From NCBI RefSeq assembly GCF_000720455.1, contig NZ_JOAK01000007.1:133401-197400 (forward strand): a stretch of 64,000 nucleotides of DNA, in the 5' to 3' direction. Position numbers and translations under genes: made by a program. The stretch's first letter is position 1, and every line of letters begins with the position of its first letter. Below, piece by piece: positions 25,125 to 33,527 of this stretch. The stretch is from Streptomyces virginiae (GTDB taxonomy: Bacteria > Actinomycetota > Actinomycetes > Streptomycetales > Streptomycetaceae). The notes beneath the pieces are model-generated. The model did no database searches. It saw only the letters and a list, made by a program, of their open reading frames with translations, and was not told the DNA's origin.

Positions 25125-27130
25125 CCCTGGTACCTCGCAGCCGTTCCCGATGTGGCCCCGTCCAGCTCCTCGACGCCGAGGACCCGCAGCAGCGCGCGGG
25201 CCTTGAGCCGCGTCTCCTGGAACTCCTCCTCGCCGTCGGAGAGCACGATCAGTGCGCCGCCCACGCCGATGCGCACGCGGTTGCCCTCCCAGACGATGGT
25301 GCGGATCACGATGGACTGGTCCGCCGCCCCGTCGAACCCGAACCAGCCGAGGCTGCCGGAGTAGACCCCGCGCTCCTCCGGCTCCAGGTCGTCAAGGAGC
25401 TCCACCGTCCGCTTCTTCGGCGCGCCGGTCATCGACCCGCCGGGGAAGAGCGCCTGCACGCAGTCGACCGCGCCGCGGTCGGCGCGCAGCTTCCCGCGCA
25501 CGGTGGTGACGAGCTGGTGCACGGTGGCGTAGGACTCCGCGGCCATCAGCTTGGGTACGTGGACCGTGCCGGCGTCGCAGACCTGCCCGAGGTCGTTGCG
25601 CAGCAGGTCCGCGATCATCAGGTTCTCGCTGCGGATCTTGCGGTCCGTCTCCAGCGCCTCGCGGGCGGCCTCGTCGGCCACCGGGTCGGCGTGGCGGGGG
25701 GCGGTGCCCTTGATCGGCTTCGCCTCCACCTCGCCGTTGCCCGTGACCGTGACGAACCGCTCCGGCGAGGAGCTGAGCAGCGAGCGCTCGCCGAGCCGGA
25801 CGTAGGCGGCGTAGGGCGCCGGGTTCGTGGCCCGCAGCCGCAGGTAGGTCTCCAGCGGGTCGGCCTCGCTGGTGCCGCTGATCTGGTACGTGTAGCAGGC
25901 CTCGTACGATTCGCCGTCGTGCAGCCACTGCTGCACGGTGTCGAAGTGGCGCAGGTACGTCTCTCGGTCGACGCCCGGCTCCAGTACGGCCGGGGCGCTC
26001 TCGCGCCGGGGCCGGGGCACCAGCGGGCGGCGCGCCAGCGTGCGCACCTCCTCGCACCAGGCACGGTGCTCCTCGGCGGACAGGCCCACCGTGACCAGGT
26101 AGCGCCGGTCGGCCTCGTGGTCGTAGGCCACGTACCGGTCGACCCGAAGCAGCTCGGCGTCCGGCCGCTCGCCGCTGCCGGCCCGGCCGATGCCGACGCT
26201 CCCCTTCAGGCCGTAGCCGAGGTAGCCGAGGTAGCCGCCGGCGAACGGCACCGGTGACGCGCCGGCCGGTACGGGCGTGGTCGCGAGACCGGCCCGCAGG
26301 TGCTCGAAGACGGTGCCGGGCAGCCGCTCCATGGCCTCGTGGGTCTCGCGTTCCACGACCCCCGCCCCCGCGTACGCCCGCAGGACCTCCAGGCCGTCCC
26401 CGGCGCAGGAGCCGAGGTAGCTGTAGCGGCCCATCCCGTAGGCGGTGCGCGAACTGTCGAGCCAGAAGCTGTACGGGCTGTCGGCGAAGGCGCGCAGGAA
26501 CAGGCCCTCGGCGTCGAGGTCCGCCTCCAGTTCGCTCCAGCGGAGCGCGGGCGTGATGCCCAGGAAGTTCGCGACGATCTCCTCGCCGTACTCGCTGTCC
26601 ACCGACTCGGGGTGGAACTGCACGCCGTGCAGGGGACGTTCGCGGTGCCGCAGGCCCATCAGGACGCCGTCCTCGGACCAGGCGGTCGCGACGAGGTGCT
26701 CCGGAAGCGGCTCGGTGACGGTGAGGGAGTGGTAGCGCACCGCGCGGAAGCCCTGCGGGATGTCGGCGAAGACGCCGGTCCCGGTGTGGGTGATCCCGCT
26801 GGTCTGGCCGTGCACGGTCTCCGGCGCGTGGCGCACGTCGCCGCCGAAGGCGAGGGCCAGGCCCTGGTGGCCGAGACACACTCCGAGGACGGGCACCGTG
26901 GCCCGCTCCAGCAGGTCCCGGCACAGCCCGAAGTCCTCGTCCCTGGCCGCGGTGCCCGGGCCCGGGGAGATCACGACGTGGGTGAAGTCCTGGCCGAGCA
27001 GTTCGTCCGCCGTCGTCTCGTCGTTGCGCACGACGACGGGCGGCACACCCGCCACCTTCCAGATCAGCTGGAAGAGGTTCCACGTGTAGGAGTCATAGTT
27101 GTCTACGAGAAGGATCCGCAGGTCTATCAC
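25121..27130 (-). CDS. pabAB-like: Aminodeoxychorismate synthase, fused PabA-PabB
   Basis: 669 residues. An N-terminal class I glutamine amidotransferase (~1-195) has Cys in GVCLGHQG and His/Glu in FHPES. The C-terminal chorismate-binding part (~230-655) contains PIKGT, the Lys-bearing version typical of aminodeoxychorismate synthase rather than anthranilate synthase (PIAGT), plus GGSMTGAPK and the late GVGGALIVLS. It makes 4-amino-4-deoxychorismate from chorismate and glutamine. No separate pabC-like lyase is dedicated to it here, and the mutase and decarboxylase downstream take the product elsewhere. It is the first gene of the long operon. GTG 27130 has AGGAG 12 bases upstream, slightly far. 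Confidence 0.95.
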   Translation of the reverse strand: MIDLRILLVDNYDSYTWNLFQLIWKVAGVPPVVVRNDETTADELLGQDFTHVVISPGPGTAARDEDFGLCRDLLERATVPVLGVCLGHQGLALAFGGDVRHAPETVHGQTSGITHTGTGVFADIPQGFRAVRYHSLTVTEPLPEHLVATAWSEDGVLMGLRHRERPLHGVQFHPESVDSEYGEEIVANFLGITPALRWSELEADLDAEGLFLRAFADSPYSFWLDSSRTAYGMGRYSYLGSCAGDGLEVLRAYAGAGVVERETHEAMERLPGTVFEHLRAGLATTPVPAGASPVPFAGGYLGYLGYGLKGSVGIGRAGSGERPDAELLRVDRYVAYDHEADRRYLVTVGLSAEEHRAWCEEVRTLARRPLVPRPRRESAPAVLEPGVDRETYLRHFDTVQQWLHDGESYEACYTYQISGTSEADPLETYLRLRATNPAPYAAYVRLGERSLLSSSPERFVTVTGNGEVEAKPIKGTAPRHADPVADEAAREALETDRKIRSENLMIADLLRNDLGQVCDAGTVHVPKLMAAESYATVHQLVTTVRGKLRADRGAVDCVQALFPGGSMTGAPKKRTVELLDDLEPEERGVYSGSLGWFGFDGAADQSIVIRTIVWEGNRVRIGVGGALIVLSDGEEEFQETRLKARALLRVLGVEELDGATSGTAARYQG

Positions 27131-28001
27131 GATGTGGTCGAGCTCCTTGACGGCCGGCCCGGCCTTTTGGGCACGGTGAACCGGCTGACCGACTTTTCTA
27201 TCGGTGGTGATTCATGGGTGAATCGTTTGCGCCGAATTGAGCGCACGACGGCACGCTCAGGCGGAAGCCGGGCATGGCGATGCGGATGAAAGTGACATGT
27301 TTCTAGCCCCCGTTGTGTCTGTCACTGCTCGGATCTTCACCGGACGTTCATAAATGGCCTTGGTCGATGGCCTGTGCTGCGGTCCGGGAAGGCCGTTCCA
27401 ACGTTCGATGCTAGTCATTCCGGGCCGAATATGCATCCCTCTGTGACTCAACCCACTGCGACCTGCGGTAACTGCCGCGGCCGTGAGCTCACGTCAGTTC
27501 TCACACTTCCGATGCCCGCGCCGCAAGCCAATATTGACGGCCCATCAGCCCACCTCGGAGACCGCGGCGCAGCCGTACCCCCGCGCACGACGGCGCACGG
27601 GCCGCCGCCGTGTCCAGGTCGCGGCCGGGCGTCGAAGCGGAATGCACCTTGGTGGTTCGCTCATTGCAGGCACTTCGTCGGAATCGGGTATTGACAAGGC
27701 GATCCGACCATATCGACCGGCCGGTAGTTTCAGGCCACATGCAGTGCGTGCGGCGGGAGGTTGACCGGAAATCGTCTGTCCTTCCCGGTCAAGTCGTCGG
27801 CAAGGCGGACGATTTCGGCCAGCGACGAGCGTGATCGCCCTCACGCCCTCGCCGTTTTTGTCGGTACATGCTTGCTGGTACGTTGATCGGAACAACCCCG
27901 TTCGTAAAGCCGGTTCACGAGACCGGCTCGACTTGAAAGGGGGGCCGGGAAATTCGCGATCCTGACGTGCGTGATCCCGTGCAGGGTCCCCGGGAGGCGT
28001 C
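27131..28001. promoter_or_regulatory. Divergent promoter region between the two operons
   Basis: 871 bases without a convincing gene, of lower GC than the flanks. It must hold the promoters for the minus-strand 18-gene operon and the plus-strand operon. Visible elements: an inverted repeat GATTCA-tggg-TGAATC at 27209-27224, a CCGA/TCGG pair at 27189-27204, a perfect 7-base inverted repeat AGCCGGT/ACCGGCT at 27908-27928, and a -35-like TTGACA at 27691-27696 with no good -10 at normal spacing. Short open frames here have no family features. Confidence 0.55.
27908..27928. promoter_or_regulatory. Inverted repeat, possible operator or leader hairpin
   Basis: AGCCGGT and ACCGGCT are perfect reverse complements separated by 7 bases. 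The element lies about 75 bases upstream of the MFS start at 28002, where an operator or a leader hairpin could control the plus-strand operon. No regulator gene is present in the cluster to pair it with. Confidence 0.35.
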
Positions 28002-29228
28002 ATGCCCCACAAGGTGATTCTGGCGCTTCTCGCAATCGGCTCCTTTGCCGTCGGCACGGACGGCTTTGTCATCAGCGGGATTCTTCCGCGCATCGCCGGT
28101 GAGCTGGACGTGTCCGAGCCGATGGCCGGGCAGCTCGTCACGGCCTTCGCGCTGAGCTACGCGATCAGCGCGCCGGTCCTGATGACCCTGACCGCCGGGC
28201 TGTCCCGGCGCGTCATGCTGCGCGGTTCGATGCTGGCCTTCCTGCTCGCCAACCTGCTGGGCGCGCTCGCCCCGACCTACGGGGTGCTGATGGCGGCCCG
28301 GATCCTGGCGGGGATCAGCGCCGCCCTCTACATGAACACCGCCGCGGCCACCGCGACGGCGCTCGCGGGGGAGCGGTACCGGGGACGGGCGGTCTCCATG
28401 ATCATCGGCGGCCTGACGGTGGCGACGGCACTCGGCGTGCCCGGCGGCACGCTGGTCGGGCAACTCGGCAGCTGGCGCCTCACGCTGGCGCTGGTCGTGG
28501 TGCTGGCCCTGCCGGTCTTCATCGGCCTGTTCGTGGTCCTGCCCGCGGTGCCGCAGCCGCCCGCGATCAGCATGCGGGACCGGGTGCGGATCGGTGCGCA
28601 GCGCCCGGTGCTGCTGGCCGTCCTGGCCAATCTGTTCGCGGTCGCCGGCTGCTTCACCGTCTTCACCTACCTGGCGGCCTTCACCCGCGCCACCACGGGC
28701 ATGGACGACGCCCGGGTGAGCATCGTCCTGCTGGTCTTCGGCGTCGCGGGGGCGGTCGGCAACGCGGTCGGCGGCCGGCTCAGCGACCGCGTCGGAGCGG
28801 AACGCACCTTCACCGCCTCGGTGTCGGGCGTCGCGGTGACCATGGCGCTGCTCGCGGTGCTGTCGAGCTTCTTCGCCTCCGGATCGGTGGCGGTGGTGGC
28901 CGTCTTCCTCGCCGTGACGGTCGCCTGGGGGACGGTCTACTGGGCCGAACCGCCCACCGCCATCCACCGCGTGCTGGACCTGGCGGCGACGGCCCCGAGC
29001 GTGGCCATCTCCGTCAACAGCTCCGCGTCGTACCTCGGCGTCGCCCTCGGTGGCGCGGTCGGCGGCGCGGTCCTCGACCGGCTCTCGCCGGCCGCCCTCG
29101 CCTGGACGGGCGCGGGGCTGGAGCTGATCGCCCTGGCCCTGGTCGTCCTGCCGAAGGTTCGCGCGGGCGGCAAGGGCCGGGCCGGCAAGCCCGCCGGTGC
29201 GGTGCGGGAGCCCGTGCCCGAAGTGTGA
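28002..29228 (+). CDS. MFS drug exporter (DHA1, AraJ/YdhP-like)
   Basis: 408 residues with 12 hydrophobic segments. An early GTDGFVISGILPRIA stretch and the LQTA/QLVTAFALSYA helix are typical of DHA1 AraJ/YdhP-type exporters. Start ATG 28002 has GGGAGG 4 bases upstream. It is the first gene of the plus-strand set, 102 bases ahead of the ACP gene. A third exporter in the cluster suggests more than one product, or one for each branch. Substrate unknown. Confidence 0.9.
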   Translation: MPHKVILALLAIGSFAVGTDGFVISGILPRIAGELDVSEPMAGQLVTAFALSYAISAPVLMTLTAGLSRRVMLRGSMLAFLLANLLGALAPTYGVLMAARILAGISAALYMNTAAATATALAGERYRGRAVSMIIGGLTVATALGVPGGTLVGQLGSWRLTLALVVVLALPVFIGLFVVLPAVPQPPAISMRDRVRIGAQRPVLLAVLANLFAVAGCFTVFTYLAAFTRATTGMDDARVSIVLLVFGVAGAVGNAVGGRLSDRVGAERTFTASVSGVAVTMALLAVLSSFFASGSVAVVAVFLAVTVAWGTVYWAEPPTAIHRVLDLAATAPSVAISVNSSASYLGVALGGAVGGAVLDRLSPAALAWTGAGLELIALALVVLPKVRAGGKGRAGKPAGAVREPVPEV

Positions 29229-29330
29229 CCTTGACGACTTCCGGACTTCCGTCGCTGACACAGCGGTGCGGAAGCTGGAAAAGTATGAAACCTAGACAAT
29301 TCATCTGATTTTGGGGGAGGTTGGCCACCC

Positions 29331-29573
29331 GTGGCTAACGACGACGTTTTCGACCGGCTCACCACCTGCGCCGTCGACGTCCTGCAGGTCAAGGCCGAGT
29401 CCGTGACCCCGGACGCGAACCTGACCGACGACCTGGGCGCCAGCAGTCTGATCCAGGTCGAGCTGGTGATGGCCGTCGAGGAGGAGTTCGGCATCTCGGT
29501 GCCCGACGAGTCCGTCGAGGAGATCCAGACCGTCGGCGACCTGCACCGACTGATCCTGTCGCTGGTCGCCTGA
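29331..29573 (+). CDS. Acyl carrier protein
   Basis: 80 residues with the ACP fold pattern; the phosphopantetheine Ser is in LGASSLIQVEL, where the common DSL motif reads SSL. GTG 29331 has a strong GGGGGAGG site. The stop overlaps the ketosynthase start (TGATG), so the two are translationally coupled. It probably carries the acyl chain on which the ketosynthase, P450 or oxoamine synthase of this region act. A free ACP next to a BioF-like enzyme fits acyl-ACP as the acyl donor. Confidence 0.92.
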   Translation: MANDDVFDRLTTCAVDVLQVKAESVTPDANLTDDLGASSLIQVELVMAVEEEFGISVPDESVEEIQTVGDLHRLILSLVA

Positions 29574-30754
29574 TGAAGAGCGAGGCAGAGTCCGCACGCC
29601 GCGTCGCGGTCACCGGTCTCGGTGTCGTGAGCGCCTGCGGCACGGGGGCGGAGGCCTTCTGGGAGGGCCTCTTCCGGACACCGCCCGACGGCCACCGGGA
29701 ACTGACGGACTGGGACCCGTCACCCTGGCTGGACGTCCGGGAGGCCCGGCACACCGACCGGTTCACCCAGTTCGCCGTCGCGGCCGCCGACATGGCGTAC
29801 CGCGACTCGGGCCTGACGGAGGTGGACGCCGAACGCAGCGGCGTCGTCGTCGCCACGGCCCTCGCCGGCGTCAGCACCTTCGAACGGCAGAGCGTCATCC
29901 ACCACGAGCGCGGCGGCAGGCGGGTCTCCCCCTTCCTCGTGCCCATGATGATGGCCAACGCCGCCGCCGCGACCGTGGCCATGCGCCAGGGCTGGCGGGG
30001 TCCGTGCGAGAGCCTGGAGACCGCCTGCGCCGCCGCCACCCACGCCATCGGGCACGCGGCACGCATGATCGCCGACGGCACCTGCGACCGGGTCCTCGCC
30101 GGCGGCACCGAGGCGGCCATCACCCCGACCATCGTGGCGGGGTTCACCAACATGCGGGCCCTGTCCTCGTCCGGCCGCACCCGGCCCTTCGACGCGGAAC
30201 GCGACGGCTTCGCCATCGCCGAGGGCGCCGCGGTGCTCGTCCTGGAGGAATGGGACACGGCGGTGGCGCGCGGCGCCACCATCTACGGCGAGGTGCTCGG
30301 CTCCGGCAGCACGGCCGACGCGCACGACATCACCATGCCCGCGCCCACCGGCGCCGACGCGGCCCGCTGCATCCGCCTGGCCCTCCAGGACGCCGGGGTG
30401 CGCCCGGAGGACGTACGGCAGATCAACGCCCACGGAACCGGCACCCTGCGCAACGACGAGGCGGAGACCAACGCCATCCTGTCGGTCTTCGCGGACTGCC
30501 CGCCGGTGACCTCCACCAAGGGGGCCACCGGGCACGCCTTCGGCGCGGGCGGGGCGTTCGAGGCGGTCGCGGTGCTCCTGTCCATGCGACACGGCGTGAT
30601 ACCCCCGACCGTCGGCCTGACCGCGCTCGACCCGGCGCTCGCCGTGGACGTGGTGACCGGCGAGGGCCGCAAGTGGGAGCCCGGGCCGTCCCTCACCCAG
30701 TCGTTCGGCTTCGGCGGCCACAACGGCGTCCTCGTCCTCGGCCCTGCCGGATAG
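29573..30754 (+). CDS. FabF-like beta-ketoacyl-ACP synthase
   Basis: 393 residues of the KAS I/II thiolase-fold family. The catalytic Cys is in ETACAAATH, the two His in NAHGTGT and KGATGHAFGAGG, and the Gly-rich C-terminal loop is FGFGGHNG. It would extend the ACP-bound acyl chain by two carbons. It looks like a complete, active condensing enzyme rather than a chain-length factor, and no second ketosynthase partner is present. ATG 29573 overlaps the ACP stop by one base. Confidence 0.92.
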   Translation: MKSEAESARRVAVTGLGVVSACGTGAEAFWEGLFRTPPDGHRELTDWDPSPWLDVREARHTDRFTQFAVAAADMAYRDSGLTEVDAERSGVVVATALAGVSTFERQSVIHHERGGRRVSPFLVPMMMANAAAATVAMRQGWRGPCESLETACAAATHAIGHAARMIADGTCDRVLAGGTEAAITPTIVAGFTNMRALSSSGRTRPFDAERDGFAIAEGAAVLVLEEWDTAVARGATIYGEVLGSGSTADAHDITMPAPTGADAARCIRLALQDAGVRPEDVRQINAHGTGTLRNDEAETNAILSVFADCPPVTSTKGATGHAFGAGGAFEAVAVLLSMRHGVIPPTVGLTALDPALAVDVVTGEGRKWEPGPSLTQSFGFGGHNGVLVLGPAG

Positions 30755-30770
30755 CGTTCGGAGCGAAGCG

Positions 30771-31934
30771 ATGGAAACAGAGCGACACAGCGATCCGCAC
30801 GACGTCTTCGCGTGGATCGACGACAGCACCCGGCGCCGGGACCGGGCGGGCCTCACCCGCCGGGTCCAGGTCCGGGGCCCGCGGCCGAACGTGATCGACT
30901 TCGGCGGGAACGACTACCTCGGCCTCACCCGCCACCCCGACGTGGTCCACGCGGTGGCCGACGCCTCCCTGACCTGGGGCGCCGGGTCGACCGGCTCCCG
31001 GCTCGCCACCGGCACCACCGAGGTGCACGTCGAACTGGAGCGTGAACTGGCCGAGTTCACCGGGGCGGAGGCCGCACTGGTCTTCTCCTCCGGCTACCTG
31101 GCCAACCTGGGCGCGGTGACCGTACTGGCCCGCCCCGGCACCCTGATCGCCTCCGACGCGTTCAACCACGCCTCCCTGATCGACGGCTACCGCCTCTCCG
31201 GCGCCGACGTGATCGACACCGAGCACGCCGACCCGCAGGCGCTGGAACGGGTGCTCGCCGCGCGGGAACAGCAGCGCGCGGTGGCGGTGACCGAGTCGGT
31301 GTTCTCGGTCGACGGCGACCTCGTCGACCTCCGCGCCGTCCTCGACGTCTGCCGCCGGCAGGGCGCCGGACTGCTCGTCGACGACGCGCACGGCTTCGGC
31401 GTCATCGGCGAGCGCGGAGAGGGCGCGGTGACCGCCGCCGGCCTGGCCGGCAGCCCCGACGTGGTCACCACCATCACCCTGTCGAAGTCCCTGGGCGCCC
31501 AGGGCGGCGCGGTGATCGGCCCCCGCCGGGTCGTCGACCACGTCATGAACATGGCCCGCAGCTTCCTGTTCGACACCGGGCTCGCCCCGGCGTCCGCCGC
31601 CGGGGCCCTGGCGGCGCTCCGGGTCCTGCGCGCCGAGCCGGACCGTCCGGCACGTACCCGCGCGGTCGCGGTGGCCCTCGCCGAACGCCTCACGGCGGCC
31701 GGCCTGCCGGTGACCGAGGCACAGGCGGCCGTGGTCTCCGTCCGCGGACCCTCCGCGGCCCAGACCGCGCAGTGGGCGGAGAACTGCCTGGCCGACGGCG
31801 TCAAGGTGGCGTGCTTCCGCCCGCCGTCGGTGCCCGACCGGTTCTCCCGCATCCGGCTCACCTCACGGGCCGACCTGACCGAGGCGGAGATCGACCGCGC
31901 CATCGACGTGGTGGTCAAGCACAGTCCCTGGTAG
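30771..31934 (+). CDS. bioF-like: BioF-like alpha-oxoamine synthase
   Basis: 387 residues of fold-type I PLP alpha-oxoamine synthases (8-amino-7-oxononanoate synthase, KBL, ALAS). Early NDYLGLTRHP and SRLATGTT, the PLP-ring region VDDAHGFG and the Schiff-base Lys in TITLSKSLGAQGG are present. BioF condenses pimeloyl thioester with L-alanine to KAPA, the substrate of BioA, which is the target of amiclenomycin. A BioF homologue in a biotin-antimetabolite locus is striking. It may make KAPA, a KAPA analogue, or another amino ketone. No bioA, bioD or bioB accompanies it. ATG 30771 has GGAG 7 bases upstream. Confidence 0.93.
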   Translation: METERHSDPHDVFAWIDDSTRRRDRAGLTRRVQVRGPRPNVIDFGGNDYLGLTRHPDVVHAVADASLTWGAGSTGSRLATGTTEVHVELERELAEFTGAEAALVFSSGYLANLGAVTVLARPGTLIASDAFNHASLIDGYRLSGADVIDTEHADPQALERVLAAREQQRAVAVTESVFSVDGDLVDLRAVLDVCRRQGAGLLVDDAHGFGVIGERGEGAVTAAGLAGSPDVVTTITLSKSLGAQGGAVIGPRRVVDHVMNMARSFLFDTGLAPASAAGALAALRVLRAEPDRPARTRAVAVALAERLTAAGLPVTEAQAAVVSVRGPSAAQTAQWAENCLADGVKVACFRPPSVPDRFSRIRLTSRADLTEAEIDRAIDVVVKHSPW

Positions 31935-31985
31935 GGCAGCCGACCCGGGGCGGACGACGGCCCGGACCGAGTGACGGAAGGCGTC

Positions 31986-33527
31986 ATGACGATCGCCAGT
32001 GGGTTCCTCACGCACACCACCCGGTCACCCGACCGGGCCGCCCTCGCCGTCGGCGACGGGACCGGACGACGGTGGAGCTACGACGCGCTGCGGCGCGGCG
32101 TACTCGCCGTCGCCCGGGCCCTGCGCGCCGAGTTCGGCCCGGACCCGGACGCCGGCGTCCGGATCGCCGTACTCCTCGGCAACCGCGAGGAGTTCGCGCG
32201 GATATTCCTCGGCGGCGCACTCGCCGGCATCCCCGTCATGGTCCTCGACCCCGCATGGAGCGGCGCCGAACTGGGCGCCGTGCTGCGGGACGCGCCGCCC
32301 GCACGGCTGTTCTGCGACTCCCCCGGAGGGCCGGTCGCCCGGTACGCCGACCCCGCCACGCTCGTGGACGTCACCGGATCCGGCTTCGAGGCGTGGCTGC
32401 GCCGCCACGGGACGCCACAAGACCCTTCCCCGCACGCGCAGTTGCCGCCCGTACCGCACGACAGGCCCTTCTACGTGGGCTTCACCTCCGGGAGCACGGG
32501 CCGCCCCAAGGGGGTGGTCCGCTCGCACCGCTCCTGGCTGCGCACCTTCGACCGCTACACCGCCGAGTTCGGCATCGGCACGGCCGACACCGTCCTGCTG
32601 CCCGGCTCGCTGGCGCACTCGCACTTCCTCTTCGGCCTGATGCACGCCCTGAACGTCGGTGCGGCCGTCCGGCTGATGCCCGCCTTCGACGCGGGCCGCG
32701 CGCTCGAAGACGTCGAGCGGCACGGCGTCACCCGGCTCTACCTGGTGCCGACCATGTTCCAGGCACTGCTCGAACACGCCCGCCGGCACCCGGGCCGCAG
32801 CTTCCCCCAGGTGCGCTCGCTGCTCTCGGTGGGCGCCAAATGGTCCCCGGCCCGACGCGCCCTCGCGGGAGAGCTGTTCCCGAACGCCGACGCCGTGGAG
32901 TTCTACGGAGCCACCGAGCTCAGCCTCGTCTCGGTGCTGCACGGCGACGACGACGGGCCGAAGGAGTCCGTCGGCAGGCCGGTGGCCGGGGTGGAGCTGT
33001 CGCTGCGCTCGCCCACGGGCGAGGAGGTCGGCGCCGGCGAACCGGGCCGGGTGCACGTCCGCAGCGACATGCTCTTCACCCGCTACCTGTCCGCCGAGGA
33101 CGGCGGAGCCCCCGACGAGGACGGCTGGTTCACCGTCGGGGACATCGGCCGGATCGACGAGCGCGGCTACCTGCACCTCGTCGGCAGGCAGAAGGGCATG
33201 CTGATCAGCGGCGGGCTCAACGTGCACCCCGAGGAGGTCGTCGCGGCCCTGCTCCGGCTGGAGGAGGTCGAGGAGGCCGCCGTCGTGGGACTGCCCGACG
33301 AACACTGGGGCGACCTGGTGTGCGCCGTCGTCCGATGGCGGCAGGGGACCCGCCTCGGCCTGGCGGAGGTACGCGACCGGGCCTCGGCCCACGTGTCGCG
33401 GCAGAAGTGCCCCCGGCGGCTCTTCGAGACGGAGGAGCTGCCCCACACACCGAGCGGAAAGATCGACCACGGGCGGGTGCGCAGCGCCCTCCTGGAGGGT
33501 CGGCACGACATGCGGGAGGTTCTGTGA
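31986..33527 (+). CDS. ANL-superfamily acyl-CoA/acyl-ACP ligase
   Basis: 513 residues. It has the P-loop FTSGSTGRPKG, the aromatic/Thr motif EFYGATELS, the hinge region GWFTVGDIGRID, the GRQKGMLISGG loop and the catalytic C-terminal Lys in PSGKIDHG. It activates a carboxylic acid as its adenylate and transfers it to CoA or a carrier. A dicarboxylic or fatty acid that feeds the neighbouring ACP and BioF-like enzyme is possible, but the sequence is not of the small BioW (pimeloyl-CoA synthetase) family. I prefer ATG 31986 (GGAAGG close upstream); a GTG at 31971 is an alternative. Stop overlaps the thiolase start (GTGA). Confidence 0.88.
   Translation: MTIASGFLTHTTRSPDRAALAVGDGTGRRWSYDALRRGVLAVARALRAEFGPDPDAGVRIAVLLGNREEFARIFLGGALAGIPVMVLDPAWSGAELGAVLRDAPPARLFCDSPGGPVARYADPATLVDVTGSGFEAWLRRHGTPQDPSPHAQLPPVPHDRPFYVGFTSGSTGRPKGVVRSHRSWLRTFDRYTAEFGIGTADTVLLPGSLAHSHFLFGLMHALNVGAAVRLMPAFDAGRALEDVERHGVTRLYLVPTMFQALLEHARRHPGRSFPQVRSLLSVGAKWSPARRALAGELFPNADAVEFYGATELSLVSVLHGDDDGPKESVGRPVAGVELSLRSPTGEEVGAGEPGRVHVRSDMLFTRYLSAEDGGAPDEDGWFTVGDIGRIDERGYLHLVGRQKGMLISGGLNVHPEEVVAALLRLEEVEEAAVVGLPDEHWGDLVCAVVRWRQGTRLGLAEVRDRASAHVSRQKCPRRLFETEELPHTPSGKIDHGRVRSALLEGRHDMREVL

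Noticed and set aside
25121..27130. Anthranilate synthase
   Set aside because: The chorismate-binding part has PIKGT, typical of aminodeoxychorismate synthase, and the neighbours use an amino-chorismate route, not tryptophan or phenazine.
27152..27168. GGCCGGCCCGGCC followed by TTTT, like a plus-strand terminator
   Set aside because: Nothing is transcribed toward it on the plus strand, and it lies at the start of the leader of the minus-strand operon, so a terminator role is not supported.
27545..28141. Minus-strand open frame across the divergent gap
   Set aside because: It overlaps the start of the MFS gene, has no ribosome site or recognisable motif, and the region is lower in GC than real genes here.
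31986..33527. BioW pimeloyl-CoA synthetase
   Set aside because: It is an ANL-superfamily adenylate-forming ligase of over 500 residues; BioW is a much smaller, different fold.
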